Positions 40,192-52,225 of a stretch of DNA of 64,000 nt are shown here, piece by piece. Positions within the stretch are counted from its first letter, which is position 1; the number at the start of each line of letters is the position of its first letter. Below the pieces are notes generated by a model. The model saw only the letters and a program-made list of their open reading frames with translations, had not been told where the DNA came from and made no database searches. Made by a program: the position numbers and the translations under genes. Origin of the DNA: Chrysomallon squamiferum (taxonomy: Eukaryota; Mollusca; Gastropoda; Neomphalida; Peltospiridae); NCBI GenBank assembly GCA_012295275.1, contig CM022677.1:3614968-3678967 (forward strand), read 5' to 3'.

Positions 40192-41919
40192 TTAATGAGA
40201 CGGCTGGTATTGCAGTTTTTTAGCTAGCAATTCTCTCCTGGGCTCCGTTGTCGATATAGCACACCTCAAGTCGTCTAACACATTTAATTTATTTCGGTAC
40301 TTGTTTTTAAGGATGAGAAGTTGGGAGAATGCTGCTTCACATAAGTCAGTTGTTGGGAACGGCAATAAATTCCTTATTGCGATTTCTGATATTACTGGGA
40401 ATTTTTGGAAACTTTTTGCCCAAAATTCTTGTAGTTGCAGTTCACCAAACCATGATTTAGCTTCAAAATTGTTTGTTAAGTCGACGAACTCTTCTTCTGC
40501 TGCTTCAGGGACATCAGATTCACTGGTACTGAAAGGGTTTATTGTAAGGGAGAAAGATTTGCAACATTCATCAGGAAAATAGCTTCTTATTTGAACAGTA
40601 AGATTTTCCAAATGCTGTTGTATCAAGCCATATAAGTCATCGATGTTAATTTCATTTGCCGCTTCTTCAACAAATTGGGCAAGTGTTGGGAACATGTATA
40701 ATTTCTTTTGGTTAATTTTGGTGGTCCAGAGTTCCAATTTCATTTTGAAAGACGATATCTTTTCAGACAAAAATATTATCGTACTTTCCTTACCCTGTAA
40801 TCCTGTATTAATACTATTAAATATCTCAAAAATGTCGACCAGGTATGCCAATTTGCACAACGTAAATTCATCCGTAAACAATGATTCATATTCGCTTGCA
40901 TTTTGAGAAGCGAGAAATATTTGCAGCTCTCCTCTCAATTCAAAAAATCTCTTCAACGCCTTTCCTTTCGAGAGCCACCTTACCTCTGTGTGAAACAATA
41001 GTGCTTCATGCGTTGAACCCAAATATTCACATAAAACTTTGAAGAGCCGTGTTGTAAGTGGCCTTGATTTAACGACATTTACTGCTTTAATCACTCGGTT
41101 AAGCACTTCTTTGAATGGTTCAGGTAACGTCTTGGTAGCTAATACTTGTCGATGAATTATGCATTGAGTCCCAATTACTTCTGGAGTCACTTTTTAACTA
41201 ACGATTGGAAGCCAGACTTACAGCCGAGCATTGCAGGTGCCCCGTCAGTACAAACTCCGCACAATTTCTCCTATTCGATTGAATGTTCTTTGAAGAAATC
41301 ATCAATTAAATCAAAAATATCAGCAGCAGTAGTTGAAGTTTGCAGAGGCTTACAAAACAAGAAATCTTCTTTAATTTTTTCATTTTTTTAATAACGAGCA
41401 TACACAAGAAGTTGTGCAAAGTTTGTCACATCAGTAGTTTCATCAAGCTGTATGCTGAACAGCCCAGTTGGAGTTTCTTTTAATTCTTGAATAATTTGGC
41501 ATAAAATATCCTCGGACACATCTGTTATCCTTTGTTTTACCGTATTGTTTGACACGGATAGAGGCGATAATTTATTTACTGCTTCAGGACCGATCATGAG
41601 ACGTACAATATCTTTGGTGCATGGAAAACTAAGATTCTCAGCTGTTGTGTGTGGTTTTCTAGCATGTGCTGTTCTTAATCCAACCGTGTATGAAGCTTCA
41701 ACGCCAACAACTTTTGCTTTAAAAAAGTCAATACTTTTATCTTTCAAATCAGGGTGCTTAGTTTGGAGATGTCTTTGAAGTTTAGCTGGTTTCATAGACT
41801 CATGAGCAAGAACTTCCAAACATACTACTCACTGTGGTCTTTCCACACCTGCAATAACTATGTCAGTGAATCCCCACTTCAAGAAATCATCGCTGTACTT
41901 TCTCTTTCTTACACTCATT
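40192..41919 (-). pseudogene. hAT transposase, ZBED5/FAM200-like, with several stops and frameshifts
   Basis: The start MSVRKRKYSDDFLKWGFTD is at about 41919. The BED zinc finger follows, but its first Cys codon is TGA (41831-41829): the sequence reads PQ, stop, VVC, where family members have PQCVVC. The finger's His pair survives in HLQTKH. The frame then reaches SIQLDETTDV and LLVYARY and is broken by TAA near 41390; a TAG replaces Trp after EHSIE, and a one-base loss follows GFQSLVKK near 41190. The last open part (41190-40192) holds WLSKGKALKRFFELR and the C-terminal hAT dimerisation region (FPTTDLCEAAFSQLLILKNK), ending in a stop at 40192. At least four disabling changes make it a clear pseudogene. 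Confidence 0.9.
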
Positions 41920-41999
41920 TTTAAAGGGTTAAGAGTCACTCAAACAAAACTAACTACGTGTCACTGCAAGTGCGAGTACAACACTAGGTAAGTGGGAGG

Positions 42000-42237
42000 C
42001 AGTGTTGCCAGATGGCTCATACAGAAATCGACTAGAACTAGCTTTGAAAATGGCTAAAAACTGGCTAGACTTAATAGTAAATGGCTAAAGAAAACGGCTA
42101 AATTTATCTGTGCATTTTTATGAATAGTTTCTCAAGTATTCTTACAAACAATCTAGCAACTAAATGAATTTTTTTTCGGCCAGATGCTGCCAAATTTGGC
42201 TGAATCTAGCCGGAAATCAGCTAATTTGGCAACACTG
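42000..42237. mobile_element. hAT-type MITE (238 bp) nested in the larger hAT element, 8-bp target duplication
   Basis: The termini are inverted: CAGTGTTGCCA at the left and TGGCAACACTG at the right, 10 of 11 or better. The flanks are GTGGGAGG (41992-41999) and GTGGAAGG (42238-42245), an eight-base duplication with one difference. The interior repeats words such as GGCTAAA and TAGCCGG and has no coding frame. It sits in the 5' untranslated part of the hAT transposase copy and is therefore younger than that insertion. Confidence 0.88.
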
Positions 42238-42539
42238 GTGGAAGGAGCGACAGTGGTGGCGCGACCAAAACAAAACAGAAACCAAACATGTTCAATACTG
42301 GCTCAGACGTTGTGTTGAGTGACTTAGGGAACTGTTACATTTAGTTTCATAGTATGAATTTTTATAACTGCCTTAATATGTTTTTCACCGTGTTTTATTT
42401 AATATTCACATTCGGCTCAAAATCAATTAACGACCCCATGGCATTGAAACATGGGAAAGTTCAGAATCTTCACGTCAGACAGTTATCGGTTGGTTCGCGG
42501 AACAAGTTATTACAAGCGTAACATTTAAAAAGACTAAAC

Positions 42540-42581
42540 ACATTGTCGGAGACTTGTAAACAAGCTGATCGAATATTAAAA
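42540..42581 (+). other. Possible non-coding first exon of the small gene that starts at 43523
   Basis: A transcript-like stretch ending GAATATTAAAAC is followed by GTAAGTTTAC, an excellent donor. The next exon (43506) contains the first ATG. No TATA element is evident; the exon's 5' limit is unknown. Confidence 0.35.
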
Positions 42582-43221
42582 CGTAAGTTTACAAAATGTA
42601 ATTTCTTTCTATAACAATTAAAAGTATTTTCATGATAAAAATAACATTTATAAAAAATATTTTAAAATAGCCTCCCTTAACCTGCGTTTTAATAGAACGT
42701 GCGCAATAGCGCTCCATTTTAAGTGTTCAGAGCATGTGACGAACTTAACTAGATTTTAATTAGGACTGACGGAATCTTAACAGTGTGTTGACAGTGAGTA
42801 TAAACCATTTTGTAAACCAATATTTACAACTATATTATTATTATTACCGGGCTAGACCTATTGTTAAAATGTATTTCTTTCTGCAGTCAAATGTTTGATT
42901 CAGAATTTTTTACTTTTTGAAGTTTTTCGCCCAGGATGTACGTAAACGGATACACAGTCATTTCATAAGCAAAAATGCAAAAACATGCAGTGAAAAGAAA
43001 AAATAATATGATTAAATCTTGCAAATATATTAATGATATTTAATTACTTAATTATTATATTTGTTTCTACTACATGACCTTGGGAAGTTTCCTTCATATA
43101 ACTACTGTTAATTATTTATTTTAATTTTCTTCTTTTTATTTATTTATTTAGTGATTTCACCCGCAATGATAAAGTTACTGCTTTTCCGGTTCGGTTAGAG
43201 TAAAATAATTTCTGTTAAAAT

Positions 43222-43222
43222 G

Positions 43223-43265
<43 letters not shown>
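43222..43265. repeat. ATA microsatellite
   Basis: About 14 AAT units in the presumed first intron. A TTA/ATT block also lies at 43715-43800. Confidence 0.95.
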
Positions 43266-43267
<2 letters not shown>

Positions 43268-43505
43268 TATTATAAAAGAAAATTATCTCAGTGGTAAAAT
43301 AAATTAACATCACCAATCATAGAACAGTTAAACAATTTACAATTCAGAGTTAAATACAACAAACACATTGTGTAATGCATTTTTAATTAATATTTGATAT
43401 TAATATCAATTTACTGATGTCTGGACTGGGGTGGAGGTGAGTGTGAATGGTTTTACTATTTTCTGTTCATGGTTTGTTATATAATAATATGTGTTTAATT
43501 TTCAG

Positions 43506-45246
43506 TTTCTAACAGCAGTAAAATGACAGATTCTGTAAGTTTGTTTTCTGTAAATTATATTTTAAAACACACACACACATACTAACACACACACACACAC
43601 ACAAAAATTTGGGAACTGACATAAGCAGTGAAAGAAAGTGAAGAAGAAATGTTATCAAAATGCTTAAATATTTTAAATTTCATTAAAAGCTGATTATATT
43701 TTATTTTATATTGTTTTCTTTATTATTATTATGATTATTATTATTATTATTATTATTAGTTTCATTATTATTATTTGTTGTTATTACTATTGTTATTGTT
43801 GAAATCACCATCATTATTGTTATTGTTACATCATCATCATCATCATCATCACCATAATCATCATTGTGACCTCATTCTCTAGTCTGGGTCAACAAGACAA
43901 ATGACCTCTGACCCAGCTGTTACCAATCAGAGAGTTGCTTCTGACCAGCCTGAGCTTACAGCGTATAATAAGGTGAGACTGTCTTATATTGTTTTATTAC
44001 ACTATGTTAAAACTACAGAAAACATCAGAATTAAAATACACAGTCAAAGACAGTAATAAGGTGAGACTGTCTTATATTGTTTTATTACACTATGTTAAAA
44101 CTACAGAAAACATCAGAATTAAAATGCACAGTCAAAGACAGTAATAAGGTGAGACTGTCTTATATTGTTTTATTACACTATGTTAAAACTACAGAAAACA
44201 TCAGAATTAAAATGCACAGTCAAAGACAGTAATAAGGTGAGACTGTCTTATATTGTTTTATTACACTATGTTAAAACTACAGAAAACATCAGAATTAAAA
44301 TATACAGTCAAAGACAGTAACAAGGAAATAAATAAATAAGATGAACAAGACAGAAAGGAAACTGATACAAATTAATTGCTCAGAACTAATGAATTTAACA
44401 TTTAACAATGAACTAGAATTATTTTATTTTTTAGAAGTGTAGACATCTTACTGACTTTATTTATATGTTAAATATAAAAAACATTGAAGTGGTTTTAACA
44501 AATTTTCTAACAAACTTACCATAAACCTGCCTTCATTATGAACTTTGTTTGCTTTTTGTCATAATTAGCATAATTCTGTTAGAATAATGAACTTTGTTTG
44601 TTTTTAGGCATAATTAGCATAATTCTGTTAGAATAATGAACTTTGTTTTTTGTCATAAATAGCATAATTCTGTTAGAATAATGAATTTTGTTTTTAGGCA
44701 TAATTAGCATAATTCTGTTAGAATAATGAACTTTGTTTTTTTTTGTCATAAATAGCATAATTCTGTTAGAATAATGAACTTTGTTTTTAGGCATAATTAG
44801 CATAATTCTGTTAGAATAATGAACTTTGTTTGTTTTTTGTCATAACTGTCTCATGCGAGTTGAACTCAGTGTTGTTGTAGTTGCAGGGGATGCCAGCCAG
44901 GCAGCTTCGATTTTGCAGGAACTCAGCACTTCTCACATCATTATTGCCATCGATTGAGAAAATGCGTTTAGGTCAAATGATGACAATATGTATGTTTTCT
45001 TCTTTTTCAACTGTTTTTAGCTTTTTAATATTTTATTTTGTAGTGTTCAAGATGAGTTTATCCCAGATAAATAAAAACAGTCTGTCTAGAGGGTTCTGTG
45101 TATGTTTATACAAAACATGTTTCTCTTGAATCTCTTCTACATAATAATAACTAATAGCAAAGACAGATTAGTTTTTAAATTTAACTGTAATTTCTATCTT
45201 TATTATTATTATACTTTAGTGGACATTACAGATGGATTATTTTTGT

Positions 45247-45277
<31 letters not shown>

Positions 45278-47726
45278 TGTATTTATTTATTTATGTGTTA
45301 TTATTTATTTACTAACTTATTTATTAATTTTTATTCACATTTCAATTCAATGTAACAGGGATGTATCCTTTAGACACTGCCTGTACCTACCCAGTAACAG
45401 CAGAGATGGACCACAATTATCTCTTTCCAACCAGAACCTTCGTATCTGCAAACGTAAGTTAGTCAGATCCCAGTTCACTGAGATGAAAACTTTAACTGTA
45501 TTTTGCTTCTTGAAAAAGTAAATTGTATACAAATATTTGATTCATACCATATTGCTTCTGACCAGCCTGAGCTTACAGCGTGTAATAAGGTGAGACTGTC
45601 TTATATTGTTTTATTACACTATGTTAAAACTACAGAAAACATCAGAATTAAAATATACAGTCAAAGACAGTAATAAGGAAATAAATAAATAAATAAGATG
45701 AACAAGACAGAAAAGAAACTGATACAAATTAATTGCTCAGAACTAATGAATTTAACATTTAACAATGAACTAGAATTATTTTATTTTTTAGAAGTGTACA
45801 CATCTTACTGACTTTATTTATATATAAAAAACATTGCAGTGGTTTTAACAAATTTTCTAACAAACTTACCATAAACCTGCCTTCATTATGAACTTTGTTT
45901 GTTTTTTGTCATAATTAGTATAATTCTGTTAGAATAATGAACTTTGTTTGTTTTTAGGCATAATTAGCATAATTCTGTTAGAATAATGAACTTTGTTTGT
46001 TTTTTGTCATAATTAGCATAATTCTGTTAGAATAATGAACTTTGTTTGTTTTTTGTCATAATTAGCATAATTCTGTTAGAATAATGAACTTTGTTTGTTT
46101 TTTGTCATAATTAGCATAATTCTGTTAGAATAATGAACTTTGTTTGTTTTTTGTCATAATTAGCATAATTCTGTTAGAATAATGAACTTTGTTTGTTTTT
46201 TGTCATAATTAGCATAATTCTGTTAGAATAATGAACTTTGTTTACTTTTTTGTCATAATTAGCATAATTCTGTTAGAATAATGAACTTTGTTTTTAGTCA
46301 TAATTAGCATAATTCTGTTAGAATAATGAACTTTGTTTGTTTTTGTCATAATTAGCATAATTCTGTTAGAATAATGAACTTTGTTTGTTTTTTGTCATAA
46401 TTAGCATAATTCTGTTAGAATAATGAACTTTGTTTGTTTTTTGTCATAATTAGCATAATTCTGTTAGAATAATGAACTTTGTTTGTTTTTGTCATAATTA
46501 GCATAATTCTGTTAGAATAATGAACTTTGTTTTTTGTCATAATTAGCATAATTCTGTTAGAATAATGAACTTTGTTTGTTTTTTGTCATAATTAGCATAA
46601 TTCTGTTAGAATAATGAACTTTGTTTTTTAACATAATTAGAATAATGAACTTTGTTTGTTTTTGTCATAATTAGCATAATTCTGTTAGAATAATGAACTT
46701 TGTTTGTTTTTTGTCATAATTAGCATAATTCTGTTAGAATAATGAACTTTGTTTGTTTTTTGTCATAATTAGCATAATTCTGTTAGAATAATGAACTTTG
46801 TTTTTTGTCATAATTAACATAATTCTGTTAGAATAATGAACTTTGTTTGTTTTTTGTCATAATTAGCATAATTCTGTTAGAATAATGAACTTTGTTTTTG
46901 TCATAATTAGCATTTTGTTAGAATAATGAACTTTGTTTTTTTTTTGTCATAATTAGCATAATTCTGTTAGAATAATGAACTTTGTTTTTTGTCATAATTA
47001 GCATAATTCTGTTAGAATAATGAACTTTGTTTTTTGTCATAATTAACATAATTCTGTTAGAATAATGAACTTTGTTTGTTTTTTGTCATAATTAGCATAA
47101 TTCTGTTAGAATAATGAACTTTGTTTTTTGTCATAATTAACATAATTCTGTTAGAATAATGAACTTTGTTTGTTTTTTGTCATAATTAACATAATTCTGT
47201 TAGAATAATGAACTTTGTTTGTTTTTTGTCATAATTAGCATAATTCTGTTAGAATAATGAACTTTGTTTTTAGGCATAATTAGCATAATTCTGTTAGAAT
47301 AATGAACTTTGTTTGCTTTTTGTCATAACTGTCTCATGCGAGTTGAACTCAGTGTTGTTGTAGTTGCAGGGGATGTCAGCCAGGCAGCTTCGATTTTGCA
47401 GGAACTCAGCACTTCTCACATTATTGCCATCGATTGAGAAAATGCGTTTAGGTCAAAAGATGACAATATGTGCGTTTTCTTCTTTTTCAACTGTTTTTAG
47501 CTTTTTAATATTTTATTTTGTAGTGTTCAAGATGAGTTTATCCCAGATAAATAAAAACAGTCTGTCTAGAGGGTTCTGTGTATGTTTATACAAAACATGT
47601 TTCTCTTGAATCTCTTCTACATAATACTAACTAATAGCAAAGACAGATTAGTTTTTAAATTTAACTGTAATTTCTATCTTTATTATTATTATACTTTAGT
47701 GGACATTACAGATGGATTATTTTTGT

Positions 47727-47789
<63 letters not shown>

Positions 47790-50003
47790 TGTGTTATTAT
47801 TTATTTACTAACTTATTTATTAATTTTTATTCACATTTCAATTCAATGTAACAGGGATGCATCCTTTAGACACTGCCTATACCTACCCAGTAACAGCAGA
47901 GATGGACCACAATTATCTCTTTCCAACCAGAACCTTCGTATCTGCAAACGTGAGTTAGTCAGATCCCAGTTCACTGAGATGAAAACTTTAACTGTATTTT
48001 GCTTCTTGAAAAAGTAAATTTATACAAATATTTGATTCACACCATATTATTCACACCATATTAACTGCAGCTTAAAAAAAAAAAAAATTGACTGCAGATT
48101 TAGAAACAATGTATATTCAAAAACTTTTTAAAATTATAATATTCTTTCTTAAACATGAATTTTCAGCAATATCTGTCCTTCCTCTATATATAAATATATC
48201 AGTAATTATTTGTTTTAAATTTTAAAATATTTATTTAGGCCAACTTTGGCAGTCATTATAGAGAAAGTCTGGATTGTGTGTTCATTTAAAAATTGCCAAC
48301 TTATTGAGGAAAAATGGATCAAACAATTATTTTATATAAAACATTTCTATTATATTATGATTAATGTTCTTATTGTCATTTGCTGATAACTTTTATAAAT
48401 TTAGCTTTCATGTTGAGTAAACCTGTCTTTTCTAATCAGTAATCTTAGTCACAGTTATAACTGATGAAATTAACTGAATCATCATTAAGTATTAAGAAGC
48501 CAAATGGCAGACATTTTGACATTTTACTTCTTCTTGTTGTTTGAAGCTGTAATAGATTTTTGTGTGTTCTGTTGTGTTACTGAATTGTATGTTACTGAAT
48601 TGTATGTTTGAAAAACAAACAGGAAGATCACAGGAAGACCAAACAGAAAACAAAATGTCTGTTGAAAGTAAGTGCTGTCTTGTCTTCATTATTGTTGTTA
48701 TGCTTTTTCTTATATTATTGTTGTTGTTATTATCATGATTTTGTTACATTATTATTTTTGCTATTATTACTGTTTTTCGTTTTATTGTTATTTTGTTTTT
48801 ATTAGTTTTTTCTTTTATTATTATTTTGTTTTTATCATTTTTATTTTTGTTAAAATACCGCTTTTTATCATTATTTTGTTTTATTACTGTCTTTTGCTAT
48901 GTTATTTTGTTATTACTGTTTTTTGTTTTATTATTATTATTATTATCCTTTATTATCCTTTTTTTTATTATCATTGTTGTTATACTTCTTGCTGCTGTTT
49001 TTGTATAACTGAATTAGCTTCAGGTTTTTTTCAAAATCAAATCCATGAAACCATTTTTATTAATGTACAAATATTTCTCACTGCTTAACTGTGTTTTTCT
49101 TATCTTTGAAAATAAAAAAAACTACAGAAAAAAAAAAAAAAAAATGAATAAAAATAAAAATGAGTTGTAATTTGTATAAAACATCATATTGATGGTGTAA
49201 TTATGTATAAATAAATAATAAATAAATATTATTGTTTCATTATTTTTTAAAAGGATTATACCTAGTGAAAGGGGTTATGCAAATATTTCTTTATGTAAGA
49301 CTTTAATTAGTTACATGGAGTTTCAGTCTGTACTGACAGATGTCTGTTAATAGATGTTCTGATGACCTTTCCTTAAAGACATGTTTAAATTGGTTGGTGT
49401 ATTAAGATGAATAAAGATAAAATGTCATTTTGAATATTTTTACTTTCAGACACCATGTGAAACATTACACACGCCTCGTAAGTTGTAGTAGTAGTTGTAT
49501 TAGCAGTAATTGTAGTTGTATTAGCAGTAGTAGTAGTTGTTGCTGCATTAGTAGTAATAGTAGTTGTTGTGGTTGTCATATTTATGTTGTTCTGACTTAA
49601 ACCATTTCTCTAGAAACATTGAGATCTAGTAAATTACTTATTTTTAGTTTTATTGGCAATAGAAGTAGTAGTCATAGTTATGAAAACTATAATGCTATGT
49701 GAAGAGTAATTGCTGCTGTAGTGGTAGTTGATGATGATATTAACAGAAGTCAGTTAGTTGTTACAATGATAATAAGGCTGATAGTTTCTGTGTAAAATAT
49801 TGAGACAACGGATTTAAAAGTATAATCAATATAAAATGTCATCATTTTTGTATTTGAATAAAAATCTGCTTAAATATGTTTATGTTAATTTATTAAGCAG
49901 ATATTTTTTCTTTTCTTGCACAGCAGAAAAAGGTGCTGAAAAGAGGAAGACGGCGCAGAGAGATGTTGTCACAAAACAGGACAGTGACCCAAGCTGTAAT
50001 TAG
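43506..50003 (+). CDS. Unrecognised small gene, seven exons, with an internal duplicated exon cassette
   Basis: Phase-compatible exons: 43506-43534 (ATG at 43523), 43883-43972, 44887-44989, 45359-45453, 48623-48667, 49450-49477 and 49924-50003 (stop TAG 50001-50003). All have GT and AG borders, and donors at 43535, 45454, 48668 and 49478 are strong GTAAGT. The basic product is 150 aa. It begins MTDS, has GMPARQLRFCRNSALLTSLL and MDHNYLFPTRTFVSAN in the middle, and ends KRKTAQRDVVTKQDSDPSCN. The basic, Ser/Thr-rich C-terminus suggests a disordered tail. Second copies of exons 3 and 4 lie at 47370-47469 and 47855-47949, and a shortened exon 2 at 45566-45589. AATAAA occurs in CTTGTAAAATAAATAAACC near 50150. 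I do not recognise the family. All four base differences between exon copies change amino acids, so constraint looks weak and the model could be wrong. Confidence 0.5.
43973..44335. repeat. 88-bp tandem repeat, four units, starting exactly at a splice donor
   Basis: Each unit begins GTGAGACTGTCTTATATTG and ends CAAAGACAGTAATAAG, so the end of the exon (AATAAG) and its donor are reproduced three times inside the intron. A fifth, single unit follows the duplicated exon 2 at 45590. Confidence 0.95.
44535..44850. repeat. About 45-bp intronic minisatellite, seven units
   Basis: Units contain CATAATTAGCATAATTCTGT then TAGAATAATGAACTTTGTTT. This is the short version of the array found, far longer, at 45885-47330. 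Confidence 0.95.
45555..48030 (+). repeat. Tandem duplicate of 43938-45540, enlarged by minisatellite growth
   Basis: From GCTTCTGACCAGCCTGAGCT to the segment after exon 4, this block repeats 43938-45540 with few differences. It carries a 24-base remnant of exon 2 (45566-45589), one 88-bp unit instead of four, the 45-bp minisatellite expanded from about 7 to about 32 units, exon 3' (47370-47469) and exon 4' (47855-47949). Compared with exon 3, exon 3' lacks three bases (one Ser codon) and stays open. Lengths 24, 100 and 95 total 219, divisible by three. Confidence 0.9.
45885..47335. repeat. About 45-bp minisatellite, roughly 32 units
   Basis: Same unit as at 44535-44850. Units vary mainly in the T-run after TTTGTTTG and between TTTTTTGTCATAATTAGC and TTTTTAGGCATAATTAGC. 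One unit is short (around 46630-46645). Confidence 0.95.
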
Positions 50004-50219
50004 GTCACACTGAAAGAGCCAGTTTTCAAAAATAATGTCGTAATGTTTGCTTCTCAGAGTTCATCTTTCGTTTTTCTTCTTCATAACTGAAGTAAAGTTG
50101 TGTTATTTTTAGTACATCAAAGTGGATGGTATGTACTGTGCTATCTTGTAAAATAAATAAACCTTTTTTGTTAATCATTTTGTCGGATTATTAATAAAGC
50201 TTTGAGAACCAAAACTGGA

Positions 50220-50660
50220 TTTTTTTATTTATTTATTTATTATTTATTTATTTATTTACTTACTTATTTAAAAACATAAGATTAATAAAGTAAAATATTA
50301 CTACTGTTATTATAATTTCTTATTTAAAAACATAAGATTAATAAAGTAAAATATTACTACTGTTATTATAATTACTTATTTAAAAACATAAGATTAATAA
50401 AGTAAAATATTACTACTGTTATTATAATTACTTATTTAAAAACATAAGATTAATAAAGTAAAATATTACTACTGTTATTATAATTACTTATTTAAAAACA
50501 TAAGATTAATAAAGTAAAATATTACTACTGTTATTATAATTACTTATTTAAAAACATAAGATTAATAAAGTAAAATATTACTACTGTTATTATAATTACT
50601 TATTTAAAAACATAAGATTAATAAAGTAAAATATTACTACTGTTATTATAATTTCATCTT
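50220..50660. repeat. About 56-bp tandem repeat, seven units, downstream of the small gene
   Basis: Units contain ACTTATTTAAAAACATAAG, then ATTAATAAAGTAAAATATTA, then CTACTGTTATTATAATT. Nearly identical copies, hence recent. Every unit carries AATAAA, a polyadenylation-signal-like hexamer, on the plus strand just past the predicted 3' UTR. Confidence 0.95.
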
Positions 50661-50827
50661 CTTATTATTATTATGATTGTTATGTAATGGATTTATTTAT
50701 GTCAGTTTCTCTTTGGACAGATTATTTCAAGCTCAAATTACCCTTGATAGAGTCTATCGTTTTCCTTTCTAAGATCTTCGTACTTTTTATATTTATTAAA
50801 TGAGGTATTTAGAAACATCTTACACTG

Positions 50828-50830
<3 letters not shown>

Positions 50831-50905
<75 letters not shown>
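50831..50905. repeat. AC microsatellite
   Basis: Pure CA array of about 37 units. The sequence from 50910 to 52000 contains no supported exon, apart from a start-like CAAAATGGCGGGAG at about 51302 whose frame closes after 15 codons. Confidence 0.95.
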
Positions 50906-50910
<5 letters not shown>

Positions 50911-52000
50911 GTTATTACTGAGTAGACAATAAGAAAACAATAGTGTGTTGTAAGTGGCTAAATGCGGTGAATTTTATAAAAATTCTGTTACATTATGAAA
51001 AGTAGGCTGTAATAGTTTGCACTGATGATTAATTCCTGATTTTTAGCTGACAAATTAACTATGTTAATGAACGTAATAGGCAGCCATTTGGTAATGCACG
51101 AGAAAATTCGAAGAAATCACTGTAAAATGTACCCAGTAATACAGAACTATTTAATCTTTCTTCTTTCTCAAAGATTATATTAAAAAATATTTATAGGTGA
51201 AAATTAAAAAACGTATTTTGATATTTAATAAAAATTGGGCGTATTTTATGAAAATATTGACCCCTTCAATGCTATAATGTAACGCTCCGCTCCTCACTTT
51301 CAAAATGGCGGGAGAATTTATTCCATATTTGACAGGGGTGTTGGGTTGTTAGTTGCACTGTACTTGTAGGGGCTAGAAACAATTCATTCTTCTATTGGTT
51401 TTACGTTGTTACACTTTTTATTATTAAAATCAAATATAATATTTAGTATACTTTACACAATACATACTTATTTATCTTTATCAAGTGGGGATCAACTATA
51501 TATACATTTGTTTTCAAATGTTAAGAAAGCAATACATTATTTTCATTTTCTGTGTTGAGAGATGGGTGCGTGTGTGTTTATATTATATGCAAATAAGGTC
51601 GAGGTGATTACATTGGATAATAAAATGTTGATAGTTGACTTTCATAGTCTCTGTTTTGATATTTGACAACAGTTAAATAACAATTGTTGAAACCAGAAAC
51701 ATAAATGTACAAGAACAGGACAAATTTGATATTTCTGGTGCCACGTTTGTTTCAAGATGTAACATAATTACTGGCTCACTTTTTCACATTTTAGCAGCAA
51801 AATTCAAAATGCTAATTGTTTCTAGAAGGTATGATATATTTAAAAAATGTTTGTGTGAAGTTTTGAGTGAATTCCCTAATAACAGGGTTGAATAAAAAAA
51901 AAAAAAAAAAATGACTGAACGAATAAATAAATAAATACTATTTGTCATAAAGGGTTTATGAAAAACAGATTTTCAATGCAAAATTCATTTTTAATATTTA

Positions 52001-52108
<108 letters not shown>

Positions 52109-52225
52109 TCTTTTGAGACTGGATACATCTACCACTGAAGACGTACTTGTTCATCAGTTGTCAGTTTCAGCGGATATTTATTTCTGTCTCTTGTTAATTT
52201 AATCAAATAAATTAAGTTCCAAACA

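Larger units (their letters stand above)
39917..42475 (-). mobile_element. hAT transposon of the ZBED5-like group, dead, with a nested MITE
   Basis: The left end CAGTGGTTCCCAACCTTTC starts at 39917 and is followed by GCGACCCATTTT, a subterminal layout typical of hAT elements. At the right, GACCCCATGGCATTGAAAC followed by GAAAGTTCAGAATCTTCAC (about 42454-42472) looks like a mutated version of the matching end. No clean 8-bp target duplication remains. The transposase gene is on the minus strand. A 238-bp element has inserted into the part before its start codon. Confidence 0.8.

Noticed and set aside
51303-51350. CAAAATGGCGGGAG as the start of a gene (and a similar site at about 11412)
   Set aside because: The frames close after about 15 and 30 codons, and no good donor lies within them. 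They remain possible first exons, but nothing downstream supports it.
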